DNA of 64,000 bases, from NCBI GenBank assembly GCA_002841405.1, contig PGZR01000002.1, positions 53,387-117,386 of the forward strand, written 5' to 3'. The stretch is from Firmicutes bacterium HGW-Firmicutes-4 (GTDB taxonomy: Bacteria; Bacillota; Clostridia; Eubacteriales; Eubacteriaceae). The translations under genes were made by a program, and so were the position numbers. The notes beneath the pieces are model-generated. The model was not told where the DNA came from, made no database searches, and saw only the letters and a program-made list of their open reading frames with translations. Below, piece after piece: positions 46,319 to 54,242 of this stretch; positions within the stretch are counted from its first letter, which is position 1; the number at the start of each line of letters is the position of its first letter.

Positions 46319-47104
46319 TTACATCTTCATGTATACATTCGGAAAAAAGGATCGTACCGTATTAGCCGTTTCTTCTTGTACTACAATTTCAGGTTGTTGG
46401 ATTTCAATATGAGTAGACAAGGATCGCCTGATTTTTTTAATTTCATCTTGCGCATTTTTTAAATCTGTCGCCAGCTTAACCTGTTTGTAAAAATTCATTT
46501 CTTTTTCCATCAGACGTTCAAGACTTTTGATGAAAGCTTCCAGGCTTTCCAGTTGTTTGTTTTGCCCAGATTGCTCGACTTTCTTAATAATTTCACCAGT
46601 CTGTTTCCGGTTTCTGTCAACTTTGACGGGAAAGGGTTTTCCCGCAATCTGCATAAAAAAATTCTCATAGACTTGATCGAGGTCGACACCGTCAATCTTC
46701 AGAGTCAACTCATCGGCAATCAGCCAGTTGGTCTGGTAATAGTTTTGGCAATTGAACAGACCAGTTTGGGGGTTGATCGACTGATGATCACAGCACCATA
46801 TTTGTCCCCATTCTTCGTACCGGACAATAAAGATTGCATATTGATCAATTTCGCGGTTTACAATTTCCAGAATATTGGAGCTGATGGCCTGACGGTTTAA
46901 AATAATCTCGACGATTGCAATTTCGGTGACATGTTTCCCTTTTGGGGTGTTTGCGGTTTCTGCTGAAATGGTATTGATCCAGATAATGCTTCTGATTTCA
47001 TCGATGAAAGTCTTCTTTAATGTGCTGTCGTCATTTAAATACTTATAAAATAGTTCTTTTGGCATACTTCTGTATACATTAGTGGTTTCTGGCAAGTCAA
47101 TCAT
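46319..47104 (-). CDS. DUF4391 domain-containing protein
   Basis: The 261-residue protein shows the DUF4391 pattern: an N-terminal LPETTNVYRSMPKELFY, a mid-region IVRYEEWGQIWCCDH, and a C-terminal coiled coil after about residue 165 (RNRKQTGEIIKKVEQ onwards). Members are often found beside helicases or methyltransferases of restriction or defence islands, with no established biochemical role. This copy is a single-gene unit with its own ribosome site (AAGGAG) and terminator. The gene's product may have lost its partners. Confidence 0.7.
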   Translation of the reverse strand: MIDLPETTNVYRSMPKELFYKYLNDDSTLKKTFIDEIRSIIWINTISAETANTPKGKHVTEIAIVEIILNRQAISSNILEIVNREIDQYAIFIVRYEEWGQIWCCDHQSINPQTGLFNCQNYYQTNWLIADELTLKIDGVDLDQVYENFFMQIAGKPFPVKVDRNRKQTGEIIKKVEQSGQNKQLESLEAFIKSLERLMEKEMNFYKQVKLATDLKNAQDEIKKIRRSLSTHIEIQQPEIVVQEETANTVRSFFPNVYMKM

Positions 47105-47418
47105 GGCATCTCCTTCTCTGAATTCATGTTTGCTGATTTAAAGAAATGTATCGCTTTACTATTTATGCAATCGACTAACTCGCCAAAATACTTAGATTTT
47201 TTTGTATCTTCTCCGAATTAATGCCCATAGACTACCACATCAACTTCTTTATCTAAACTTCGGTGCCTAATACGCTTAATAAGCCTATTGGCTTTATACT
47301 TACCCAAATGATGCATTAATAATAGCGCAATCGGACTTTTTGTTTGTATATTTTCTGGTTAAGCCTAAAATTAATTGGTATAAATGTAATTAAGACTGTC
47401 AAATTGGAGGCTATATCT
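47105..47418. other. Divergent intergenic region without a visible gene
   Basis: This is an AT-rich 314-base gap between the DUF4391 gene and the HD-GYP gene. TATAAA near 47380 could be part of a forward -10 region, but I find no convincing -35 box. No conserved motif is recognised. Confidence 0.4.
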
Positions 47419-49254
47419 ATGAAGAAGCTGCGCGTAATGTTCCTCTTCCTCGTTCCCTGTCTTGTTTGTTGCCTGTTCTCACCAGCTGTCTTTTCCCAGT
47501 CCAATGATCTTGGGGTCTACACCAAAGAGATCCTGATACTTCAATCCTACCAGCGGGATTACTACCATACCCGAGTCCTGGAAGAAGGTATCGAAGCTGT
47601 TCTATCGGACTCGGGAGAAAAGGTTCGTATCCGCTATGAGTTCCTTGATGCCAAAAATAGTCTGGATGCCGATGCCTTTCAAACCCTGGCTGAGACCATG
47701 ACCAAAAAATATCAGGATGTTACACTTGATGGCCTGATTATCTGTGACGACGATGCCCTACAGTTTTACAATCGCTTTGGTAAAGCGATCTGGCCAAATG
47801 CCGTTTATGTTGTCAGTACTGGCATTAATTCCCTGCGACCCTACAGTCAGGGAATCCCAGGAATGGTCATCATCGAAGAACGGCCAGATGTAGAAAAAAA
47901 TATTGCCCTGGCAGTAGAACAAAATCACAGTAAAGATATTGCAACCCTTAATTTTATTTATGACACTACCACAACCAGCAATGAAATGCGATCTGACATC
48001 ATCTCTATGCTTGCCGACAAATATCCACAATACGACAGTCAGCACTATTATGATAAAACCCCGGATGAGCTCAAAGCGATTATTGATGGCAGCGGTGACA
48101 GTGATCTGTTTTTCTATGTACTGTATTCCAGGGACCGAAATAATGTCACCTATCATTATGATGAGGTCCCCCAATACATTTTAAAGAATGCTAAAAATCC
48201 GGTCTACGCCCTTTGGGATTTTTATCTTGGTACCGGGGTAGTTGGTGGATATGTAGCTTCATCCTATAAATATGGTGAAAGTGCTGCCAATACCCTGCTT
48301 GAGCTTTGGGAAGGACAATCCGTTTCTCCTCTGATCTACGAGGATGGCTCTCACTATCAGTATATGTTTGACTATAATGTGCTCTCAGCCTACCAGCAGA
48401 ATAATGTCCCGGAAGGCTCCATTATTGTCAATGAACCAGTCACGTATTTTCAAAAAAATAAAAACTTGATCATTCTATTCTCGGTGATCACCGGTGTTCT
48501 GATGATGATTATCGGTCTCCTTCTTTATGCCATTCGCGAAAAAAATACCCTCAATCAGAAAACCATTGAAATCGCGGATTTGAATCAGGAGATTATCGAT
48601 ACCCAGAAAGTTCTGATTTCAAAATTGGGAGCCGTCATCGAAACCCGCTCCTTCGAAACCGCAAATCACGTCAAACGAGTGGCCCGGGTATCTGCCTTTT
48701 TGGCCATAGAATATGGACTTTCCGATCGAGATGTGGCTATCCTTACGGCCGTTTCTCCCATGCATGATGTTGGAAAAATCGGCATTGCCGAAAATATCCT
48801 TCACAAGCCGGGCCGGCTCTCGGAACAAGAGTTTGAGATTATGAAGTATCACACCAGTATCGGTTATGAAATATTGAAAAATCCCGAGCGGGAAATGCTA
48901 CGCTACGCATCTCTGGTAGCCCTGGAACATCATGAAAAATGGGGTGGCGGTGGCTATCCCAGCGGTAAAGCGGGCAAAGATATTCATGTTTTCGCCCGAA
49001 TTACCGCCATCGCCGATGTCTATGATGCCCTGCGCAGCATTAGGGTTTATAAAGATGCCTGGTCCCAGGCAGATGCGGTCTCATATTTACTTGAAGAAAA
49101 AGGGAAATTCTTTGAACCCAAACTCGTTGACATTTTTACGGCCAATCTTGAACAAATTGAAACCATTCGTAATGCTGCTTATGAGGATGAACTCAATGAT
49201 TTCAGCCAGATGTACCAGTATTTAAAGGGACAAATGGCAGCAGAGTTTCTATAG
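47419..49254 (+). CDS. Sensor with ABC-type binding-protein domain, TM helix and HD-GYP phosphodiesterase
   Basis: The start is placed at the ATG at 47419 behind TTGGAGG, giving 611 residues; a frame from 47344 lacks a site. A signal peptide or TM segment (about 5-25) is followed by an extracellular binding-protein-like domain (about 35-340, TKEILILQSYQRDYYHT), a TM helix (about 347-370), a short coiled coil, and an HD-GYP domain (about 400-580). It has MHDVGKIGI, the HH pair in ALEHHEKWGGGGYP and ADVYDALRS. It should hydrolyse c-di-GMP in response to an extracellular ligand. A diguanylate cyclase gene follows. Confidence 0.9.
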   Translation: MKKLRVMFLFLVPCLVCCLFSPAVFSQSNDLGVYTKEILILQSYQRDYYHTRVLEEGIEAVLSDSGEKVRIRYEFLDAKNSLDADAFQTLAETMTKKYQDVTLDGLIICDDDALQFYNRFGKAIWPNAVYVVSTGINSLRPYSQGIPGMVIIEERPDVEKNIALAVEQNHSKDIATLNFIYDTTTTSNEMRSDIISMLADKYPQYDSQHYYDKTPDELKAIIDGSGDSDLFFYVLYSRDRNNVTYHYDEVPQYILKNAKNPVYALWDFYLGTGVVGGYVASSYKYGESAANTLLELWEGQSVSPLIYEDGSHYQYMFDYNVLSAYQQNNVPEGSIIVNEPVTYFQKNKNLIILFSVITGVLMMIIGLLLYAIREKNTLNQKTIEIADLNQEIIDTQKVLISKLGAVIETRSFETANHVKRVARVSAFLAIEYGLSDRDVAILTAVSPMHDVGKIGIAENILHKPGRLSEQEFEIMKYHTSIGYEILKNPEREMLRYASLVALEHHEKWGGGGYPSGKAGKDIHVFARITAIADVYDALRSIRVYKDAWSQADAVSYLLEEKGKFFEPKLVDIFTANLEQIETIRNAAYEDELNDFSQMYQYLKGQMAAEFL

Positions 49255-49360
49255 AATCCCTGGATCACGGATATTCACAACGTATAGCATCAAGACAAAA
49301 GATTAAATTTTTTAAGCATGATTTGACTAATTATGAATCTTTTACCATTATTATTCCCCT

Positions 49361-49404
49361 AACATAAAAATAGCGCTAATTGAGTCGTTATTTTTATGTT
49401 TTCA
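49361..49404 (+). terminator. Terminator of the HD-GYP gene
   Basis: The long stem AACATAAAAATA/TATTTTTATGTT with an inner GCG/CGT pairing lies about 105 bases after the stop. Confidence 0.8.
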
Positions 49405-49425
49405 GAGATATATTGATCATTCATC

Positions 49426-49455
49426 TTGAACTTCAGACCTCTTAAGTGTTACAAT
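49426..49455 (+). promoter_or_regulatory. Sigma-A-like promoter of the diguanylate cyclase gene
   Basis: TTGAAC (49426-49431), an 18-base spacer, then TACAAT (49450-49455). The rest of the 49255-49561 gap holds the upstream terminator and no gene. Confidence 0.65.
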
Positions 49456-49561
49456 ATTAGCCATATCCTAATCAAAAATCATTAACGTTACACTCATATG
49501 ACAAATTATTCTGGCACACTAACCAATACATACCATCTTATTATTAAAGGAGGTCGACATT

Positions 49562-50626
49562 TTGCATTCTAAAAAGAACTGGTACTGCCATATAATTGCA
49601 TATTTATGGATTGCCATTGGGGTCTCATCATCAATAACACTTATCAATCTGTTTTTTTCCAGCATGGATCCTCAGACCTTTCTTCTGGAACGCTTTTTGT
49701 TGCCACTTTTTATTGAGATTATAATTCTGGTTATTTTAAAAAGGCTGCTCCGGTCGCATACCGAAGCCACCCCCTACTATATCGTGATCGGAACTCAGGC
49801 CATTGTCACGATCTTATTTATGGTACATTATCCCGTTTTCTACGTCTTGCTGCCGCTTTTTTTGATGCCAGTACTGATTGCGGTTTTCTTTTTAAATCTG
49901 AAACTGATTGACTTTGCCTTTTGTCTGACGCTATTCATATTTCTTGGGATGATACTGCTGTTCCCCCCCTTGTCGATTATGTCTACCATTGAGTTAACTT
50001 CTTTTTCTGCGATTATGATCAGCTCCTATTTTTTATCCCGGGAATTAACAAAACGTTTCTCAGTGGTTTATACCGATATGGTTATCTCAGTAGAAAAAGA
50101 AAAAGAACTCCTCTATCGAAACATTTACATGGAAAAACTGACAAAAATGGATTTATCCACTAATTTGTACAACCATAAAACATTTCATGAATATCTGGAT
50201 GAACTGGTCGACCAATGCCGAAAACAGCCTTTCAACCTTTCACTGGGACTGATGGATCTGGACCTCTTCAAAGGCATTAACGACCGGCAGGGGCACGGCA
50301 ACGGAGATTTAGTCATTTCCACTGCTGCTTCGATTATTCTGGATAACCTGGAAGCCAATGATTTTGCTGCCCGCTACGGCGGTGAGGAATTTGCGGTTAT
50401 TTTTACCGAAAAATCCCCAGAAGCCTGTCTGGAAATTCTGGAACAGATTCGCTGGGATCTTGAAAACGCAGTTTTTGCTACCATGCCGGATGAGGTTGTT
50501 ACTATGAGCATCGGTTTTTCTGCATTCACCCCGGATATGTGTAAAACCGACTTGTTTGAAGCCGCCGATATCAGTCTGTATACAGCCAAAGAAAATGGCC
50601 GCAATCAGATTCAATGCGCATCCTGA
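49562..50626 (+). CDS. Membrane diguanylate cyclase
   Basis: The start is a TTG at 49562, eight bases after AAAGGAGG; there is no earlier ATG in frame. The 354-residue protein has about six TM helices (10-165) and a GGDEF domain (about 190-350). The active site is intact (YGGEEFAVIF), with the metal ligand in LMDLDLFKGIND. The inhibitory-site position before it reads EAND rather than RxxD, so product inhibition through that site is unlikely. It follows an HD-GYP gene of opposite activity but has its own promoter. Confidence 0.9.
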   Translation: MHSKKNWYCHIIAYLWIAIGVSSSITLINLFFSSMDPQTFLLERFLLPLFIEIIILVILKRLLRSHTEATPYYIVIGTQAIVTILFMVHYPVFYVLLPLFLMPVLIAVFFLNLKLIDFAFCLTLFIFLGMILLFPPLSIMSTIELTSFSAIMISSYFLSRELTKRFSVVYTDMVISVEKEKELLYRNIYMEKLTKMDLSTNLYNHKTFHEYLDELVDQCRKQPFNLSLGLMDLDLFKGINDRQGHGNGDLVISTAASIILDNLEANDFAARYGGEEFAVIFTEKSPEACLEILEQIRWDLENAVFATMPDEVVTMSIGFSAFTPDMCKTDLFEAADISLYTAKENGRNQIQCAS

Positions 50627-50697
50627 TTCTGACCAAATATCACCTTGACTGATAAGTGTGTCAGAAGATCACTCTTCATAATTAAATATTCATCTCG

Positions 50698-50724
50698 CCA
50701 GAAACAGTTGTTTCTGGTTTTTTT
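50698..50724 (+). terminator. Terminator of the diguanylate cyclase gene
   Basis: The perfect stem CCAGAAAC/GTTTCTGG with an AGTT loop is followed by seven T. Confidence 0.92.
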
Positions 50725-50763
50725 ATTAAAGAATTATCCTCCGTCTGAAGCTTAGCGACGCTC

Positions 50764-50814
50764 AAAAAAAGACTAATGCCGATTCCACGCTTTTACCTGT
50801 AGAATCGGCCTAGT
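50764..50814 (-). terminator. Terminator of copy A, with a stop codon inside the stem
   Basis: The stem GCCGATTC/GAATCGGC is extended by GACTA/TAGTC and followed by seven U. The first arm contains the GAC TAG end of the seven-codon ORF. Confidence 0.85.
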
Positions 50815-50833
50815 CCAAAATCGCTGTTGTCAT
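50810..50833 (-). CDS. Seven-codon ORF of copy A (MTTAILD)
   Basis: ATG at 50833 with AGGAGG eleven bases upstream; it encodes MTTAILD and stops at TAG. The equivalent ORF in copy B encodes MTTEILD, with one synonymous and one non-synonymous change. Conservation of the ribosome site and frame suggests that it is translated, but no protein evidence exists. Confidence 0.4.
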   Translation of the reverse strand: MTTAILD

Positions 50834-51331
50834 CCGTTTGGATTCCTCCTATGATTTTTTTATCAAAGTTCATTTTTACTTTTCAATGCAAATATCGCCA
50901 ACTATGTTTGTGTTGCTACTTTTACGATTTAATTTGTTTTATCCTCACTGGATCATTATTTACTGGACTCTTTACTGGTAATTTTTGATTTAAGAACATT
51001 TTCTCGTTTCCAATTCTAAATTGGACATGGTTTTCAGAAACCGTGAGAACTTTTCTTTTTTCATTATTACTTTTCATTTATCGTTCATTTAATTCTTTGT
51101 GAGGTTGCCATTTTAATCTTAATTTCATAACCATTTGATTTTATTCAAATTTTTTTCTGGCCTTTAATTAATTGAATTAACTTGGTCAATTTTTTAGGTT
51201 GATCTTAGTTATTTCATTTATCTTATTGGCAAGTTGGTTGCTATTTACTTTTAAATGATCGATGGTCATTCAATTCTGAAAAGGATTGGTTGATCTTTGA
51301 TTTAACTGTATTATAACACCTTTTGAGAATA

Positions 51332-51373
51332 AGTAAATAGTTTTTTTGTAAACGTTTGTATAGAATTTGTATA
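51332..51373 (-). promoter_or_regulatory. Three direct repeats upstream of the copy A promoter
   Basis: Read on the minus strand: TATACA (51373-51368), TATACA (51362-51357), TTTACA (51352-51347), spaced 11 and 10 bases, just upstream of the -35 box. Copy B has the same arrangement. Direct hexamers at about 11-base steps resemble binding sites of PhoP/OmpR-class regulators (inference). Confidence 0.5.
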
Positions 51374-51427
51374 TCCATATTACAGCCCTGTAAAAGAGAT
51401 TAAAATGCCGTTCCTTGATTCTGAATA

Positions 51428-51901
51428 CTACTTAAGATCCTCAGGAATCGACAGAACCGGACAGGGTGCTTCGGCAATCACCCGCTGGGTTACTGAACCG
51501 GTGAAAAGTCTTTTTATTTTTGACATCCCTTTGTTGCCCATTACAATTAAATCGAATGTTTCGTTTTTGGCCAGTTCTAAAATCACAATCGATGGTTCAC
51601 CGGTCATAACGGTTTTTTTCAGCGCGATCCCTGAAAAATCAAATCCTGAGGCTATATCATCCAGCATTTCAGCCGCACTTTCCTCCAGTTTTGACACCAC
51701 CTGATGTTCTGTCCCAGCTGTTATAATGGAGCCATCCACCTGGTGCCAGAAATTCTGGTTTCTTTGATCACCTGAAATATGGCTCTCCTCAACAACCGTG
51801 AGTAAGGTCATAGAAAAATAGTTTTGCTTTGCAATCTCGATGGCTTTTTTAAGGGCATTGACAGAAGCCTTGGATCCATCAATGGGTACCAGTAATTTCA
51901 T
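51428..51901 (-). CDS. Universal stress protein (UspA family)
   Basis: The 157-residue protein has the UspA fold: KLLVPIDGSKASVNALKKAI at the N-terminus and the nucleotide-binding pattern GNKGMSKIKRLFTGSVTQRVI, the G-2x-G-9x-G(S/T) motif, near the C-terminus. GGAGGAG precedes the ATG at 51901. It lies between the two paired 0.5-kb units and is transcribed toward copy A. Confidence 0.92.
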   Translation of the reverse strand: MKLLVPIDGSKASVNALKKAIEIAKQNYFSMTLLTVVEESHISGDQRNQNFWHQVDGSIITAGTEHQVVSKLEESAAEMLDDIASGFDFSGIALKKTVMTGEPSIVILELAKNETFDLIVMGNKGMSKIKRLFTGSVTQRVIAEAPCPVLSIPEDLK

Positions 51902-52031
51902 GAGTTATCTCCTCCGTTTTCTGCTAATTATTTCCAGTTACTTATTGGTTGTGTTCATTACCAGTTAGGTGTTAATCGTAATACCCATTTCAGGCCGATC
52001 GAAACGTGTTTGACGTGATGGCTGCCTTAGT

Positions 52032-52065
52032 AAAAAAGCGATGTGATCCAGATAATCACACCGCC
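52032..52065 (-). terminator. Terminator of the PD-(D/E)XK-like gene
   Basis: The stem GGTGTGAT/ATCACATC with outer GCG/CGC pairing is followed by six U on the minus strand. Confidence 0.88.
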
Positions 52066-52107
52066 TTGTTGATTCAACTTTTATTTGATTAGTTAAGAAA
52101 TATCAGC

Positions 52108-53379
52108 TCACTCGAATATTTTAATCATTAACTCATCCGCGCTCGCAGGATCCAGATGATCGATGATATTTAAATTCTCCAACGCGATTTTTCTGGTGAA
52201 TAAGTACCGCACCCGTTCTTCAAATGCAGGCGGAAAAGCTTCGGCCAGGCTAAGATCCCTGGCTATGGCACGGCTTCGACCCTTGCCGTTATTGTAACAA
52301 AGCACCCATTTGTCCTGGGTTATGCTTAGGACATCGGCGGTGTTAGTTGGTCCGGGCGTGAGATAGGCTGTCATTGCTTGTTTCGCTTTTTCAGTCGAAT
52401 CACCACATCCCACGGTCAGGAAAATACACTCCGGCTGCTCTTCTAAGGCATCAACAAATGTTTCTTTGGTGCCGTTTAAAAGCTGTTGTAGTTCAACCCC
52501 AATCTGGTCATTTGCTTCAAAACAGCCCAGCCTTTTGCGGATCTTTAAAATATCAAAACATTCCCCTTGCAAATCCGCTACAAGTTTTCCGCCATCAGCA
52601 AAGAGAAATTGAGAATAATTATAATAATCACCGGTGATGCCTGATCCAAATTCATAGGCGATGATCTGCTGTTTCTTCTCATCGTATTTGCAGCCAAACC
52701 GTCTGCGATGCTGCTCGCCTTTAGCTGTAGCCTTGGTTTTCAGCCCATTGGCTTCAATATAATAGCCCTTGTTTTTCTTGTTATTATAGAGATTTTTGCG
52801 ATATCCTGATTTGTATGCCTGCCACGAATACTTGCATTCAATCAAAATCATACGATGCTTTCCATTCTGTTTTTCTTTTGAAATGACTACCATATCCATT
52901 CTGCCTAATGGTGTTGCCTCGGGTGAGTAGTTCAAATCTACACAGTACCAGTCCGAATCGGAATTGGCGTTATTATTGCAGGCAATAATTCCTTGGTATT
53001 TCTGTCCTAATGGTCCTGCTTTTGCTTCAATCGGAGCACTTTCAACCAGAGCGTTTTCGACATTTTCTTTGAATTCCGGATAGGATTCAACAAACGCCTG
53101 AACAAATTCGGGATCAAATAGAAAGATCATCATATCAGCTTTTTGGGTAAATTTCAGGCCGCAGAAAGCGGTCCGGTCAATAAAAAATTTACTGATTTTA
53201 ACATGACACTTCTGGTCATCTGCATAAACCAGTTCCATCATATTTTTGCCCCAGTAATAGATAATGATACTTTCATCGCGAATGCCTAAAAACAACTCTT
53301 TTTTTTCAATTACCCTATTTTTTAAAAAAGCTTCCAATTCTGGAACCATTAAAAGATTTTCTACGTTTCCTCTTGACAA
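52108..53379 (-). CDS. Uncharacterised protein with a PD-(D/E)XK nuclease-like core
   Basis: The start is a TTG at 53379, eight bases after GGAGG; no ATG is available nearby. The 423-residue protein has a segment with the order GRMDMVVIS then MILIECKYSWQAYKSG (about 150-185). This fits the D...ExK core of PD-(D/E)XK nuclease-like folds. The C-terminal third (about 280-420) contains FLTVGCGDSTEKAK and WVLCYNNGKGRSR. No family is recognised with confidence. It has its own terminator, and an inverted repeat lies upstream at 53418-53457. It is flanked by the two paired 0.5-kb units. Confidence 0.6.
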   Translation of the reverse strand: MSRGNVENLLMVPELEAFLKNRVIEKKELFLGIRDESIIIYYWGKNMMELVYADDQKCHVKISKFFIDRTAFCGLKFTQKADMMIFLFDPEFVQAFVESYPEFKENVENALVESAPIEAKAGPLGQKYQGIIACNNNANSDSDWYCVDLNYSPEATPLGRMDMVVISKEKQNGKHRMILIECKYSWQAYKSGYRKNLYNNKKNKGYYIEANGLKTKATAKGEQHRRRFGCKYDEKKQQIIAYEFGSGITGDYYNYSQFLFADGGKLVADLQGECFDILKIRKRLGCFEANDQIGVELQQLLNGTKETFVDALEEQPECIFLTVGCGDSTEKAKQAMTAYLTPGPTNTADVLSITQDKWVLCYNNGKGRSRAIARDLSLAEAFPPAFEERVRYLFTRKIALENLNIIDHLDPASADELMIKIFE

Positions 53380-53417
53380 ATAAATTTCCTCCGATATTTT
53401 TTAGTATAGACTAATTG

Positions 53418-53457
53418 CATTGAATGCTCCATGAGTTTTCAACAATGATTCAATGCT
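53418..53457. repeat. Inverted repeat upstream of the PD-(D/E)XK-like gene
   Basis: Perfect 9-base arms GCATTGAAT and ATTCAATGC are separated by 22 bases. It could be an operator or an RNA hairpin in the leader. Confidence 0.5.
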
Positions 53458-53561
53458 GTCTCGACGGATTATAAATTTTACAATTAAATTTTATTATACC
53501 TTTTATTGTTAGAGGTCGCAACCATTATTAATGCATCCCTCTTCAACTATCATTTTTATTC

Positions 53562-53612
53562 AAAAAAGACTAAGGCCGACTTTACATTTTCATCTGTAAA
53601 ATCGGCCTAGTC
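53562..53612 (-). terminator. Terminator of copy B, with a stop codon inside the stem
   Basis: GACTA-GGCCGA-TTTACA pairs with its complement across an 8-base loop, then six U. The first arm again contains GAC TAG of the seven-codon ORF. Confidence 0.85.
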
Positions 53613-53630
53613 TAAAATCTCTGTTGTCAT
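53607..53630 (-). CDS. Seven-codon ORF of copy B (MTTEILD)
   Basis: ATG at 53630, with AAGGAG nine bases upstream, ending at TAG within the terminator stem. It is the counterpart of the copy A ORF. Confidence 0.4.
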   Translation of the reverse strand: MTTEILD

Positions 53631-54071
53631 CCGTTTGGACTCCTTCTATTGATTTTATCAAAAATCTTCTTCTTCACTTTTCTTTAAAAACACCGCCAAC
53701 TTTTTGGAATCATCTTACTCTTTAGATTGGATTTGTTTTAACTCATCCCGATCATCCAGAAATCTTATCGTCATCATTTTCACCGAATGGTTTTTCTTGA
53801 TACCCAATGATCTTTGACTATCTCTGCCTGATGTGTTTGAGGTTTCTTCCGTTCGTCATTTCGGAGCAATCTGTTTTCTCATTCAAATTTTTCCCACTGC
53901 CTTTAAAACGAATCAATTTACCGTTGGTCAATTATTAGGTCAACCCTGGTAATTTTTAATTTTATTGGTGAGTCGTACGTGTGTTTACTTTTTCATGATC
54001 GTAATCACTTACTTCAGAAAAGGATAAAGTTAATTCTTGATTCATGTGTAGTATATCACATTATTCGCATA

Positions 54072-54113
54072 AGTAAATAGACAAGGTGTAAATGTTTGTG
54101 TATCTTTTGTGTA
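54072..54113 (-). promoter_or_regulatory. Three direct repeats upstream of the copy B promoter
   Basis: Read on the minus strand: TACACA (54113-54108), TACACA (54102-54097), TTTACA (54092-54087), with 11- and 10-base steps as in copy A and the same distance to the -10 box. Confidence 0.5.
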
Positions 54114-54153
54114 CGTTAGCATCAAGCTTGTAAAACGAGTCGCCGTTGTAATC

Positions 54154-54195
54154 AAAAAAACCACCGTTTTAGATTGTCTCAATAAAACGGCGGTG
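54154..54195 (-). terminator. Terminator of the phosphate-transport operon
   Basis: The stem ACCGCCGTTTTA/TAAAACGGTGGT (one wobble) is followed by seven U on the minus strand. Confidence 0.9.
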
Positions 54196-54242
54196 TCTTT
54201 ACAATAGCAGCTTTCAATCAAACCCATTAACGCCTCAATGGT

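Larger units (their letters stand above)
50764..51303 (-). ncRNA. Candidate ~0.5-kb RNA, copy A of a paired transcription unit
   Basis: On the minus strand a promoter (-10 TATAAT 51315-51310, -35 TTTACT 51337-51332, 16-base spacer) leads into about 540 bases rich in stop codons. The unit ends in a strong terminator. It aligns over its length with copy B at 53562-54043. Shared blocks are ATCCTTTTC near the 5' end, AATTGACCAA, AAAATTTGAAT, AGTTGGCG, and a nearly identical last 90 bases. The longest ORF (51 codons, 51077-50922) has no ribosome site and is not conserved in copy B. I do not recognise a known RNA family. Confidence 0.55.
53562..54043 (-). ncRNA. Candidate ~0.5-kb RNA, copy B of a paired transcription unit
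   Basis: Same architecture as copy A: -35 TTTACT (54077-54072), 16-base spacer, -10 TATACT (54055-54050), about 480 transcribed bases with many stops, then a terminator. Near its 5' end a 27-codon ORF (MNQELTLSFSEVSDYD...) has no ribosome site; the matching stretch in copy A can be read as similar amino acids (SFSELNDH) but without a start. The last 90 bases are nearly identical to copy A. The unit lies downstream of the phosphate-transport genes and upstream of the PD-(D/E)XK-like gene on the same strand. Confidence 0.55.

Noticed and set aside
47105..47418. A search for a sigma-D promoter before the HD-GYP gene, because of its signalling role.
   Set aside because: No TAAA-N15-GCCGATAT-like match is present.
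50922..51077. A 51-codon ORF inside copy A of the paired unit.
   Set aside because: It has no ribosome site, and the matching part of copy B contains stop codons in the same frame.
50627..54242. The paired 0.5-kb units considered as insertion-sequence or MITE copies.
   Set aside because: I found no terminal inverted repeats, target-site duplications or transposase-like reading frame. Both copies keep promoter and terminator in the same orientation.
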